DNA of 64,000 nucleotides, taken from Psychroflexus aurantiacus. Its GTDB lineage: Bacteria; Bacteroidota; Bacteroidia; Flavobacteriales; Flavobacteriaceae. The stretch covers positions 535,885 through 599,884 of the forward strand of contig NZ_JAAIKD010000001.1 of NCBI RefSeq assembly GCF_010820555.1. Reading direction: 5' to 3'. This document shows, piece after piece, positions 45,883 to 54,748 of this stretch. Each line of letters begins with the position of its first letter. Within the stretch, counting starts at the first letter, position 1. A program made the translations under genes and the position numbers. A model generated the notes under the pieces. It had not been told where the DNA came from. It saw only the letters and a program-made list of their open reading frames with translations, and made no database searches.

Positions 45883-46545
45883 ATGGACTTCATTTTAAAA
45901 TTCAAATCGGAAAAAGCCTTCCTATTGCTGCTTTTTCTTGGTTTTGCCTGTTGTAAGCAATCTCCAGAACAGCAACCTGATTTTGAGTTCAATCAAGCCA
46001 TATTTTTATACAATCCCTATCGAGGACTAAACTTTATTTGATTTGACTGGTCAATACACGTTAAGGTTTGGAGAGCAACTTAAAGTGAACGTGCTGCTCA
46101 ATGAGACACCTGACAGCCTTTCGGATACTTCATGTATTAAAGAATTAGAAACCATACGGCAAACTTATCCTGTCGATCAATTGGAGGCTTTAGATGCTTA
46201 TGGCTATTACCTGCTTGGAAGGAAAGAAAATGAAACAGACCTTTTTGGTCTTTTTATGGGTGATGGAAAAGTTGCTCAAACGCTTCCTTTGGACTACAAC
46301 AGAATCAAACGCTACCCCAACACCGATACCTTTGAGGTCTGGAAAGATGGTAAAGCAGGCTACTACAATTCAGAATTTTAATTGGTTAAAGCACCCGATT
46401 ACAACAAGCTTCATTATATGCATTTGGATTACACTTATGGTTGCGCTCTCCGAAACGATGGTTTTGGCAACTCTTTAATGCGTATGATGGCAACTTAATG
46501 GGGGAGGGTAAAGTTGAAACGATAGAAGAACTGCAAGAACTTTGA
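45883..46545 (+). pseudogene. decayed lipoprotein gene
   Basis: It opens with a lipoprotein signal (FLLLLFLGFACC) in one frame, which stops near 46040. A second frame continues with LFDLTGQYTLRFGEQLKVNV to a stop at 46381, where coding-like sequence carries on as LVKAPDYNKLHYMHLDYTYG. A last shift gives LFNAYDGNLMGEGKVETIEE. At least two frameshifts and one in-frame stop are needed to rebuild it. The final part resembles WG-repeat proteins. It follows the two LytTR-box genes and is probably a lost third member. Confidence 0.65.
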
Positions 46546-46604
46546 TTGAATCGGGATTAGGAAAGATTAATATTTTGATAATCAATATTTTAATAGATCT
46601 TAAA

Positions 46605-47117
46605 ATGGCACCCATACTAACAAACAAGAACATAGATATTGAAGAAATAATAAAACTGAGAAAGTTATCATGGGCATATGTGTACGGTGAACAATGGAAC
46701 ACAATGGATTGGACAGATAATCTTGACCATTTTTCAAAGACAAGTCATTGGATTATTAGAGAATATGAGGAAATTATTGCCGCGGCAAGACTTTCATTAA
46801 TAGACGATATAAAACAAATACCATATTACGGGATTTTTAGAAATTTGGACTATTTGTCTCAAGAGAAAATAGGTTTTTACTCAAGACTTGTAGTACATCC
46901 AGATCATCAAGGTAAGGGGTTGAGTAATTTACTAGACAGAACTAGAATGAATCAAATTGAAGAAATGAAGATTCAATATGCGGTTGGAACTGCGAGAAAT
47001 TGGAGACTAAAAAGGTTATCAAAATTAGGCTGGGAAATAAATGATAAGGTGAACCCTAATGATGATTTGAATTGGAAAATAGGAGATGCCACTATAATTG
47101 TATTTAAAAATGTTTGA
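46605..47117 (+). CDS. GNAT family N-acetyltransferase
   Basis: The chosen ATG gives 170 residues from MAPILTNKNIDIEEIIKL. The acetyl-CoA binding motif is FYSRLVVHPDHQGKGLSNLL at about residues 92-111, followed by YAVGTARNWRLKRLSKLGWE. The substrate is unknown. It is the first of five overlapping or close genes in a block clearly richer in A+T than the neighbours. Its stop overlaps the SemiSWEET start. Confidence 0.85.
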   Translation: MAPILTNKNIDIEEIIKLRKLSWAYVYGEQWNTMDWTDNLDHFSKTSHWIIREYEEIIAAARLSLIDDIKQIPYYGIFRNLDYLSQEKIGFYSRLVVHPDHQGKGLSNLLDRTRMNQIEEMKIQYAVGTARNWRLKRLSKLGWEINDKVNPNDDLNWKIGDATIIVFKNV

Positions 47118-47382
47118 ACAGATAATTTCAATCCTTACAGTAATTTCAACACTTTCTGTAAAATTAATTGGTGTACCAAGCCAGATTAGAAAGATTCATA
47201 AAAATAAATCTATTGAGAATATTTCAACATTACACTTTACCTTATCTTTTACATCTTATGTTTTATGGACTATACACGGTTTACAAACATTTGATTACGT
47301 AATTATTATTGGTCAAGGAGTTGGTGTTATTACTTCTGGAGTATTATTAGCCCTGATACTTCATCATTTAAAAAAAGTCTAA
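47110..47382 (+). CDS. SemiSWEET-type transporter
   Basis: This 90-residue membrane protein has three hydrophobic segments and the loop VPSQIRKIHKNKSIENIST, a SemiSWEET/PQ-loop signature. SemiSWEETs dimerise into sugar-permeable carriers. The ATG at 47110 overlaps the preceding acetyltransferase gene by 8 bp. The substrate here need not be a sugar, given the acetyltransferase context. Confidence 0.85.
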   Translation: MFEQIISILTVISTLSVKLIGVPSQIRKIHKNKSIENISTLHFTLSFTSYVLWTIHGLQTFDYVIIIGQGVGVITSGVLLALILHHLKKV

Positions 47383-47447
47383 AGCTTAGTAGCATAATTA
47401 ATTTTAAATGAAAATAGAAAATTAAAATACTATCTATTGCAGTAGAT

Positions 47448-48416
47448 ATGATTGCGCACTTAAAAAACAAATCATTAGAAAAATTAATTCTCAACACTAC
47501 ATCCAAAGACACTAGAAACATGAATAGAATTCTATCCCATCTCCATAAATATAATGCTCAAGGAATTTTAATAATTCTGTTAATTAGTTTATATATTGGA
47601 ATTGAGGAGCTAACGGAGTTTGGCGTTACGGGAGTTGAAATTTTGTTGCTGGTGGGTCTTTTTAACCTTATAACTATTTTAGTGGTTTCTGGTTTCAAAA
47701 AAAGCAAGTTACTCCCCAAAAATAACAAAAACCAGTTTGCTAATTTTTTCTTTGCTGGTTTTGGACTGTTGTTTTTACTCATTTCTTATGAATATATTTC
47801 TGCTGCTTCAGTCGCTATTTTACGTCAACTGGACATCGCTTTAATTACGCTGGCAGGGATCATATTTTCAGCAAAATATTCAAGACAAAAACTAGGCTTC
47901 ATTATAGCCGCATTTTTAATTGTTATCGTGCTCATTTTAGAGCACAACATTAACAAAGAATCGTTAATGGGTTATGTTTTAATCTTAGGGGCTACCTTGC
48001 TTTTAAGTCTGCGCAGCCTTTTTCTCAAAAAAATGGCAACAGACGAAACACTTGAGTCTATTTTTATCATAGCAAGTGCAGCTTCGTTTGTTTATGGACT
48101 TATTTTTTGTTTAGCCTCAGGCATTTACTTGTCTCACATTTCGCCAAGTATTTTTTTTCTTGTGGTTTTGCTGAGTATTGTTAATTTTTTCATCTTTAGA
48201 ATCACCAATAATTTATACAAATTGCATACGCCAGAGATGGTTCGGTTTCCATTCCTGATCGCTGGTATTTCTACCATGTTTGTAGAAATGCTTGTGGAAA
48301 ACAAACTGTTTAGTTATTACCTCATCACAGGAAACTTAGCGCTTTTCTTTTTGTTGTTTAAACTGGTTAGAATAAGCAAAAAAGAAGATATCAATGATCC
48401 TAAAAAAGTCAATTGA
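47448..48416 (+). CDS. DMT-superfamily (EamA-like) membrane transporter
   Basis: About nine to ten hydrophobic segments follow a short cytoplasmic leader. The repeat-like pattern (LISYEYISAASVAILRQLDIA in the first half; FRITNNLYKLHTPEMVRFPF in the second) is that of drug/metabolite transporters. The start is uncertain: ATG at 47448 gives 322 residues, while ATG at 47520 puts the first helix nearer the N-terminus. It overlaps the next gene by 23 bp. Confidence 0.7.
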   Translation: MIAHLKNKSLEKLILNTTSKDTRNMNRILSHLHKYNAQGILIILLISLYIGIEELTEFGVTGVEILLLVGLFNLITILVVSGFKKSKLLPKNNKNQFANFFFAGFGLLFLLISYEYISAASVAILRQLDIALITLAGIIFSAKYSRQKLGFIIAAFLIVIVLILEHNINKESLMGYVLILGATLLLSLRSLFLKKMATDETLESIFIIASAASFVYGLIFCLASGIYLSHISPSIFFLVVLLSIVNFFIFRITNNLYKLHTPEMVRFPFLIAGISTMFVEMLVENKLFSYYLITGNLALFFLLFKLVRISKKEDINDPKKVN

Positions 48417-49095
48417 AGAGGTTTCTGAAACCGAACTTTCACAAATCAAAAGCATACTAAAACCCTTTTATGTGGACATTGAGTCTTTGGTTGAACGCGA
48501 ACTTAAACTCAACAATTTCATCTATTTGTATCAAGATAAGGCATCTCACATCCTTGGGTTTTTTATGGTGAATTTTCCCCAATTCAACAAAACGGGAAAC
48601 AATTTCATTTACCTGGGATTAAGCTGTGCTTCTAAACATAAAAAAAATATTGGTTTTAGTTTGTATGCTAAATTTACTTTAGATGCTTATCAACTAGAGA
48701 AAGAATTCAAGACTAAAATCTATTTATATGGCACTACAGCCACCTCTACTTTGCTGAGGTTGCTCACCAAAGTGTGGAGCAATTTGAGACCTAGCTTAGA
48801 AGGAGAATACAGTCAAAATGATAAAGTTTTGTCTGAAAAAATTAAGCCTTTACTAAATTATAAGAGCAATGCTGATGATCACCCCTTTGTATTGAAAAAG
48901 CATGCTTCTAAAACACTTTATTCCCCGGCAGAAAAAGTGAGAATAAATGCATATGCCATCAAAAATAAGATCCGTCTTTTTGAAAAAATTGGTGTTTGTG
49001 AAGAGGAGGGAGACCGTCTTTTGGTCATTCTAGAAATCCCTGACAGCACTAAAATTAAAGAATTTCAAAAAATGCTAAACACCAATGAAATTTAG
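48394..49095 (+). CDS. uncharacterised protein, possibly GNAT-like acyltransferase
   Basis: It has 233 residues. I see no certain family motif. The secondary-structure pattern in the first 110 residues (HILGFFMVNFPQFNKTGNNF, YLGLSCASKHKKNIGFSLYA) is compatible with a GNAT-like fold with a weak acetyl-CoA loop. Its position between a transporter and a GNAT gene, with overlaps of 23 and 11 bp, points to the same pathway. Confidence 0.5.
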   Translation: MILKKSIEEVSETELSQIKSILKPFYVDIESLVERELKLNNFIYLYQDKASHILGFFMVNFPQFNKTGNNFIYLGLSCASKHKKNIGFSLYAKFTLDAYQLEKEFKTKIYLYGTTATSTLLRLLTKVWSNLRPSLEGEYSQNDKVLSEKIKPLLNYKSNADDHPFVLKKHASKTLYSPAEKVRINAYAIKNKIRLFEKIGVCEEEGDRLLVILEIPDSTKIKEFQKMLNTNEI

Positions 49096-49549
49096 AGAAG
49101 CTAAAGATGAGGACTGGAAGCAGATCAGTCAAATTTTTAATGATTATTGGGGACAAGGGTTTGATTCAAAACTGAATTTGAGTTTAAAAACTAAATTTAA
49201 TAATAGACATGCCTTTTATAATTTTTGGGTGATTGAAAAGGAAAGTAAGATCTTAGGATGGAGTGCAAGTTTTCGTGTTTTTGAAAGTCCTTTAAGAGAA
49301 AATTGTAATGCAGACCTGTGTATTTATGTGAATAAAAATTCTCTGGCTAAAGGCGTAGGTAATCTCCTCATGAAAAAGACCATTTCCTTACTTAAAACAT
49401 CAGAGATAAAGTTGGTTTTCGGTCATATTGAACCTAACAACTTGATAAGCAAAAAAATGGCCAAAAGACATGGGTTTACATATTCTAATATTGAATACAA
49501 AAACTCAATTCATTATAACACTGTCGAACTTTGGTTATTAAGCCTTTAG
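49085..49549 (+). CDS. GNAT family N-acetyltransferase
   Basis: This 154-residue protein starts MKFREAKDEDWKQISQIFND, typical of GNATs. The acetyl-CoA loop is LCIYVNKNSLAKGVGNLLMK with the expected GxG variant, then FGHIEPNNLISKKMAKRHGF. It resembles the phosphinothricin-acetyltransferase-like subgroup. The last gene of the AT-rich block, it overlaps its predecessor by 11 bp. Confidence 0.85.
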   Translation: MKFREAKDEDWKQISQIFNDYWGQGFDSKLNLSLKTKFNNRHAFYNFWVIEKESKILGWSASFRVFESPLRENCNADLCIYVNKNSLAKGVGNLLMKKTISLLKTSEIKLVFGHIEPNNLISKKMAKRHGFTYSNIEYKNSIHYNTVELWLLSL

Positions 49550-49705
49550 AATTAAACTATTCTGATAACTCTTCTCAATCTTTTACATAAGAGACTGGTT
49601 TTCTTAAAATAAACCCGGCTTTTATTCCATAACATTTTAATTCATTTCTAAATCCTCACTATTTTAAAACCAATGTTTTGTTCGTTCAGTATTTTTGAGT
49701 GTCAG

Positions 49706-49781
49706 TCATGACGCATTTTGTGCATTTCGTGACAAAGTCCGCAGGACTAGTAGTTTATGTTTTTATTAACATTTAGATTTG
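49706..49781 (+). promoter_or_regulatory. direct-repeat box B (probable LytTR site) and -7 element
   Basis: TCATGAC at 49706 and TCGTGAC at 49727 are direct repeats 21 bp apart. They enclose TTTTGTGCATTTCGTGACAA. The 31-bp box matches box A at 27 positions. Thirty-seven bp after it lies TAGATTTG (49774-49781), a full match to TAnnTTTG. The 927-residue gene starts 73 bp further. The rest of the gap between 49550 and 49854 has no other evident feature. Confidence 0.68.
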
Positions 49782-49854
49782 GTTTTAAATTCGGATAGGA
49801 ATTTAGAACCCATTTAAATCAATACTAATTTATAAACTCAAAAACAGCCTGATT

Positions 49855-52638
49855 ATGAATGCGTTAAAAAATCAGTCATTAATTATTCTTTTCCTTTTCT
49901 TTTCTTTCCTGGGATATGCTGAACAGGAATCCACTGTGCTTATAGCCAGGAATAATGGATTTACGGGCTCAGGAGCTCCGGCGCATATTTTTGTGGATTA
50001 TGACTATTTAGGGAAGCTCAAAAACAAAAATTACATTGAATATAAAACCAATAAAAGTGAATTAAACATTGCAGTAGTATCCAACTTAGGTAGCAAAAAA
50101 GCTATTTCTGTCAGTTTAGAACCGCAACAGACCAAATACATCAACGTTAACCTTTCAAAACTCTATTTTTTAGAAGATGCTACAGAAGATGAAGAATTGA
50201 GATCTGAAGTTTTAGATAAAGTAAACTCCAAAGAGCGACTAGCCGTTTCTGCTTCAGATAAAAAGAAATATCTGTCCAGGCACAAAGATAAGTTGCAGAA
50301 GGCCTATGCTAGTTTAAATTCTAGCGAGACGGCTGAGATGGAGGAGGGAAACACGGGGATTTTTAAAATGATTGCTGGTGAAATCACTAAGAAGCAACCC
50401 GAAACCAATTCGATAAACGAAGCTAGTGCAGCAGAAGTGACTACTTGGGCGACAGAGTCTAAGACTGAAGAAAATGGTACTCCTGTAGATAGTGTAAGTG
50501 TTGCCGATATTTATAAAAACTACCTCGCTTATATCGATCCAAACAATCAACTGTCGAGTTTAAAAAGCATGACCAAAATTGATGTAGCAGCCTCAGGGGT
50601 TAAAACCAATGGCATGGAGATGTCCAATAACTACGTGAATTTGAATTTCGTTAGCCTGGAAGGTAAAATCGTGGGTATTATGAAAATGGAAAGTATGAGT
50701 ACCAAAACTGTTTTTGATGGAAACTCAGGGTATACCAAAATGAGCAATGGGTATGAAACCCAGCTCACTCCAGAACAGGCCAAACTTTTTAAACAAGGCA
50801 CAAAGGGGCTTATTCTTGAACAAACTATTCCAGAGGATGCCAGCGTGAGCCTTAAAGAATTTGATGGGAAACAAGTCTATAGTGTTTCCTATACGTCGGA
50901 TTTAAACGGACAGAAGACAAGCACTGAAGACTTTTATGATATCAGTTCATTCCAAAAACTAGCGACCAAATCTAATATGACCGGCAGTGGTATAAACACC
51001 TCTACCACTATGCTATTTAAAGATTACAAAGATTTCAATGGTATTTTGCAACCTCAGCTCGTGTTATCTCAAATGAGTTCGACCGGTACTAATATCAACA
51101 CGACGATTAGTGTTCAGTCTCAAATGGATTATAAATTTAATGAGACTTTTGATCAGTATGCCAACCAACCCCTTGGAAGTATTGCCTCCAGTTTGGCCTC
51201 TATTCCTTCCGGTACAGTCAGTTTTGACGAGTCTAGTTTTACAAATATAGCCTCTGTCGGTTCTGCTGGTAATCGTGATTCTGCGGCGATAGCCTCTGCT
51301 TTGGAAGATGTAGAAGACCTTACAGAGTCTGAGGTTTTCAATTCACTCAACAAAAGAGAGCAGGCGCTTCAGCTCATGCTAAGAAAGAAAAAAGAAAGCG
51401 GCTCTCCCGGTACCTCTGGATTTTCAGTCAATACGGCACCCACAGTTGAATCTTCGGGTGAACGCGAACGCATAAGTAAAATGGATGCGGCTATCGCCGG
51501 TAAGCTTAAATACAGAAGAAGTTCGCTGTATACTATGATGGTGGACGATAATACGCGTGAGCATTATGATGTGATAAAAGATGCTTTTGGTAATACGGAA
51601 CTGTCCGAAAAGTTTAATCAACATAATATAGGGCCTTACCTCATCCCTGCGCACGGGCTTAGTGGTGAGAAAGACCAGACTCTATTAATTGAGGACTACC
51701 TCAATGCCAATAACGTTGCTAAAAACCTGGTAGCAAAATGGTTTAACAGAGATGAAAAAGGCCATTTCAATATGGATTTAATCGCAGAACGCGGTCAGTA
51801 CAATGCTTCAGATTTAGACATTAAAATCGCCCAGTCTTCAATACGAGGCAAAGCCATATTGTCTGATGCAGGGAGAGAGCTTTTGAGAAATACCTTTGTG
51901 GTGGTTTATGACTACAAATACACCAATAAAGAAGAACAGGCCAATAAGCGCAGGGGATTCCTTGACGCGGTAACCACCGTGGCCTCTTTCATTCCTGGGG
52001 CAGAAGATGTGGTTACTGTCTCCACTCTGGCTACCGCTGCATCTGATGTAGTGGGTAAAGGGTATTTTGTTAGAACAACAAGCTATCTGTACCGTTTAGT
52101 CTGGAATGAGGAGGTGGCTCAGGAATTTTACACGACTTTATGGACAGACGAAACCAGTGAGGATCCTTCAAAGAGAGATGCGTTTGATACAACAGACTTG
52201 TTCAAACTGGAGTATGTGGGGAGTGAGGTGTCCAGGAACAATTTACAATCCACAATTTTCACTTCAAAATCAAATGAAGAACTTATAGAGATAGCCACAA
52301 TTAAAGCGGTAGATAAGAACATTGGTAAACTGCAAAGAAGTTATGAGCAATTTAGAGTTAAAACACCTTTACTTTCTGCTGAACCTATTGCTGCAAAAAT
52401 AGGACTGAAAGAAGGCCTTGAAAGAAACGACAAGTTTGAAGTACTCGAGCAGGTTTTAAATGAAGACGGAACCACTTCTTATGAACGCGTGGCAACTATC
52501 AGAGTGGACAATCGAAACATCTGGGACAACACCTATTTATCTGAAGAAGCCGGAGCATCTTCAGAAAAGGAGTATACCCTTTTTAAAGGGAACTCCAATA
52601 AGTTAGCCTCAGGAATGCTTATCAGACAATTAAAATAA
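49855..52638 (+). CDS. large secreted protein with LolA-like domain, first gene of an uncharacterised operon
   Basis: The signal peptide ends near residue 22 (FLFFSFLGYAEQ). After a beta-rich N-terminal domain, residues 225-430 look like an outer-membrane lipoprotein-sorting (LolA/LppX-type) fold: MTKIDVAASGVKTNGMEMSN, GKQVYSVSYTSDLNGQKTST, LFKDYKDFNGILQPQLVL. The C-terminal 400 residues have the recurring Bacteroidota wording RRSSLYTMMVDD, KFNQHNIGPYLIPAHG, VAKWFNRDEKGHFNMDLIAE and a hydrophobic patch near residue 710. Related proteins occur across Bacteroidota with unknown role. It heads a five-gene exported set under box B. Confidence 0.75.
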   Translation: MNALKNQSLIILFLFFSFLGYAEQESTVLIARNNGFTGSGAPAHIFVDYDYLGKLKNKNYIEYKTNKSELNIAVVSNLGSKKAISVSLEPQQTKYINVNLSKLYFLEDATEDEELRSEVLDKVNSKERLAVSASDKKKYLSRHKDKLQKAYASLNSSETAEMEEGNTGIFKMIAGEITKKQPETNSINEASAAEVTTWATESKTEENGTPVDSVSVADIYKNYLAYIDPNNQLSSLKSMTKIDVAASGVKTNGMEMSNNYVNLNFVSLEGKIVGIMKMESMSTKTVFDGNSGYTKMSNGYETQLTPEQAKLFKQGTKGLILEQTIPEDASVSLKEFDGKQVYSVSYTSDLNGQKTSTEDFYDISSFQKLATKSNMTGSGINTSTTMLFKDYKDFNGILQPQLVLSQMSSTGTNINTTISVQSQMDYKFNETFDQYANQPLGSIASSLASIPSGTVSFDESSFTNIASVGSAGNRDSAAIASALEDVEDLTESEVFNSLNKREQALQLMLRKKKESGSPGTSGFSVNTAPTVESSGERERISKMDAAIAGKLKYRRSSLYTMMVDDNTREHYDVIKDAFGNTELSEKFNQHNIGPYLIPAHGLSGEKDQTLLIEDYLNANNVAKNLVAKWFNRDEKGHFNMDLIAERGQYNASDLDIKIAQSSIRGKAILSDAGRELLRNTFVVVYDYKYTNKEEQANKRRGFLDAVTTVASFIPGAEDVVTVSTLATAASDVVGKGYFVRTTSYLYRLVWNEEVAQEFYTTLWTDETSEDPSKRDAFDTTDLFKLEYVGSEVSRNNLQSTIFTSKSNEELIEIATIKAVDKNIGKLQRSYEQFRVKTPLLSAEPIAAKIGLKEGLERNDKFEVLEQVLNEDGTTSYERVATIRVDNRNIWDNTYLSEEAGASSEKEYTLFKGNSNKLASGMLIRQLK

Positions 52639-52644
52639 ATCACC

Positions 52645-53175
52645 ATGAAAATCAACGTTTTAAAATTATCTTTTATACTCGTTTTGATGCTGTTATCTTC
52701 TCTCACCTATGGACAAAGAAGAGCTAAAAATAAAGCAGACGAAGACACCAAAAACTGGCGGTATGAAATACAATGTTTGAATGTAGCCTCGGAAGGCTCT
52801 TACATCGTCAAAATATACTCCTACTCCAAGAATAAAAACGTGGCTATTGAACAGTCTAAAAAAAATGCCATTCACGGGGTTATTTTTAGAGGAATCCCGC
52901 AAAGCGAATTAGGCTGTGTTGCCCAGCCACCCCTGGCGAGGCATCCCAATTTAGAAGAAAAAAACCGAGACTATTTCGAATGGTTTTTTTCGGAAGAGGG
53001 GGATTATAAAAAATTCGTAACCTTAACGACCGATGGTGCTGTTGCACCCGGTGACCGACTTAAAGTGGGCAGGAAAGAGTATAAAATAGGCCTCATTGTT
53101 TCGGTAGATATGGCAGGCTTGCGTAAAGAATTAGAAACAGCAGGAATAATCAAAAACTTAGCATCCGGGTTTTAA
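52645..53175 (+). CDS. secreted protein, paralogue of the next gene
   Basis: The signal peptide ends near residue 23 (LLSSLTYGQ). The mature part shares a full-length pattern with the following lipoprotein: YEIQCLNV, IEQSKKNAIHGVIFRGI, RDYFEWFFSEEGDYKKFV, LKVGRKEYKIGLIVSVDM and AGLRKELETAGI. It looks like a compact one-domain protein. It follows the first gene by 6 bp. Function unknown. Confidence 0.72.
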   Translation: MKINVLKLSFILVLMLLSSLTYGQRRAKNKADEDTKNWRYEIQCLNVASEGSYIVKIYSYSKNKNVAIEQSKKNAIHGVIFRGIPQSELGCVAQPPLARHPNLEEKNRDYFEWFFSEEGDYKKFVTLTTDGAVAPGDRLKVGRKEYKIGLIVSVDMAGLRKELETAGIIKNLASGF

Positions 53176-53185
53176 AATTTTAAAA

Positions 53186-53674
53186 ATGAAAACATATTTA
53201 AGCATTACACTCTTGATTTTGGCTTTCGTACTGACGAGCTGTAAATCAAAAATCGATACGGTTTCAGGATACTACGATTATGAAACCGAATGCGTTTCGG
53301 TAGATCGAAATGGATTTCAAACCGTCAAAGCCTGGGGCATTGGCATGACCGAAAAAGACGCCATCCTCAACGCAAGAAGACGTGCGGTGGATGAAATTTT
53401 ATTCAAAGGAATAAGAGGCGGGAGTTCACTGTGTGAGATCAGACCCATGATTTCTAACCCCAATAAGCGAAGAGATAACCTCAATTACTTCAATCGGTTC
53501 TATGCGCCGCAGGGTGATTTTGAACGTTTTGCAGGTTTACCCGAAGAAAACTGGCTGAGAAGAAAACTGAAAATCAATCAAAAAAACGAAGGAAAACTAG
53601 CTTATGAGATTATCATTGAAGTCGATATGATGGGACTTAGGGAGCATATGAGAAGAGATAACCTTATTCAATAA
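53186..53674 (+). CDS. lipoprotein, paralogue of the preceding gene
   Basis: The lipobox is VLTSCKS. The mature part matches the preceding protein in order: YETECVSV, ILNARRRAVDEILFKGI, LNYFNRFYAPQGDFERFA, LKINQKNEGKLAYEIIIEVD and MGLREHMRRDNLI. One copy is therefore soluble or exported and the other lipid-anchored. It starts 10 bp after its paralogue. Confidence 0.72.
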   Translation: MKTYLSITLLILAFVLTSCKSKIDTVSGYYDYETECVSVDRNGFQTVKAWGIGMTEKDAILNARRRAVDEILFKGIRGGSSLCEIRPMISNPNKRRDNLNYFNRFYAPQGDFERFAGLPEENWLRRKLKINQKNEGKLAYEIIIEVDMMGLREHMRRDNLIQ

Positions 53675-53777
53675 TTCAAAAAATTCAAACCATAAAAGCA
53701 AGTGCATATTCACTGGCAAATTTCATCGGCCTGCCGAAACAAGAGGCTGATATCATAAAAACAATAAACATTACAAG

Positions 53778-54734
53778 ATGAAACGTATTATATTATTAGT
53801 CCTATTAGTACCGTTTTTAGGGTTTTCCCAAGCCAAAAAACCAACGATTATGGTCGTTCCGAGCGACAACTGGTGCGTTACCAATGGTTACACTTTAGAA
53901 TTTGACAATCAGGGTATCACTGAAGTTATTCCCGATTATAAGAGAGCCTTTCAGGAGAATTCGGATTTGCTGCTGGTGGTTAGTAAAATTAACGGGATGA
54001 TGGCAGATCGAGGTTTCCCTTTAAAAAACATGGAATCCGAAATAAAGTCAATCTCTCAGGTGAGCGCCCTGGATGCCATGCGAAGTTCAAAAACATCGGG
54101 AAGTGAGGTGGCAGAGAGCCCGGTAGATCAGTTGTTAAATCAAGCCAAAGCCGATATTCTCATCCAAATGACATGGTCTGTCAACAAAACGGGACCTAAC
54201 CGGTCAATCACGTTTAATTTACAGGGCTTGGATGCCTACTCCAATAAACAAATAGCGACAGCCGCCGGAACCGGAGCCCCCTCTTTTGCAGTGGAATTGC
54301 CAGTCTTGCTGGAAGAAGCGGTGGTGTCTTACATCGGTCCGTTCACAGATCGGCTTCAATCGCATTTTGATGATTTATTCCTCAACGGGAGAGAAGTCAG
54401 TATTACTGTAAAACGCTGGGATGACTGGGATGGTGATTTGGAATCTTACTATGGACCAGCTCAGGAGGAATTAGGCTTTTTGATCGAAGACTGGATGGCT
54501 GAAAATTCAGTTAATGGCAGATTCAACACCAGAGATGCTACCGAAAACCTGATTGTTTTTGATCAGGTTAGAATACCGCTTTACTTTGAAAGAAACGGGA
54601 GACAACGCGCCATGGACACCAGAAGATTTGCGTCCCTGCTGAGCCGTTTCCTGAGAGATTCTCCTTTTAATATTGAAAATAAAATAACCACTAGAGGATT
54701 GGGGGAAGCCACCATTTTTTTAGGCAGTAAATAA
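53778..54734 (+). CDS. DUF6175-family secreted protein
   Basis: The signal peptide ends near residue 19 (PFLGFSQ). The opening PTIMVVPSDNWCVTNGYTLE and the segments DILIQMTWSVNKTGPNRSIT and ELPVLLEEAVVSYIGPFTDR fit DUF6175 as I remember it. The fold resembles the CsgG-like periplasmic domains that assemble at the outer membrane, but no transmembrane strands are evident. A 103-bp gap precedes it. The function is unknown. Confidence 0.7.
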   Translation: MKRIILLVLLVPFLGFSQAKKPTIMVVPSDNWCVTNGYTLEFDNQGITEVIPDYKRAFQENSDLLLVVSKINGMMADRGFPLKNMESEIKSISQVSALDAMRSSKTSGSEVAESPVDQLLNQAKADILIQMTWSVNKTGPNRSITFNLQGLDAYSNKQIATAAGTGAPSFAVELPVLLEEAVVSYIGPFTDRLQSHFDDLFLNGREVSITVKRWDDWDGDLESYYGPAQEELGFLIEDWMAENSVNGRFNTRDATENLIVFDQVRIPLYFERNGRQRAMDTRRFASLLSRFLRDSPFNIENKITTRGLGEATIFLGSK

Positions 54735-54748
54735 CAAAATCAAAGATC

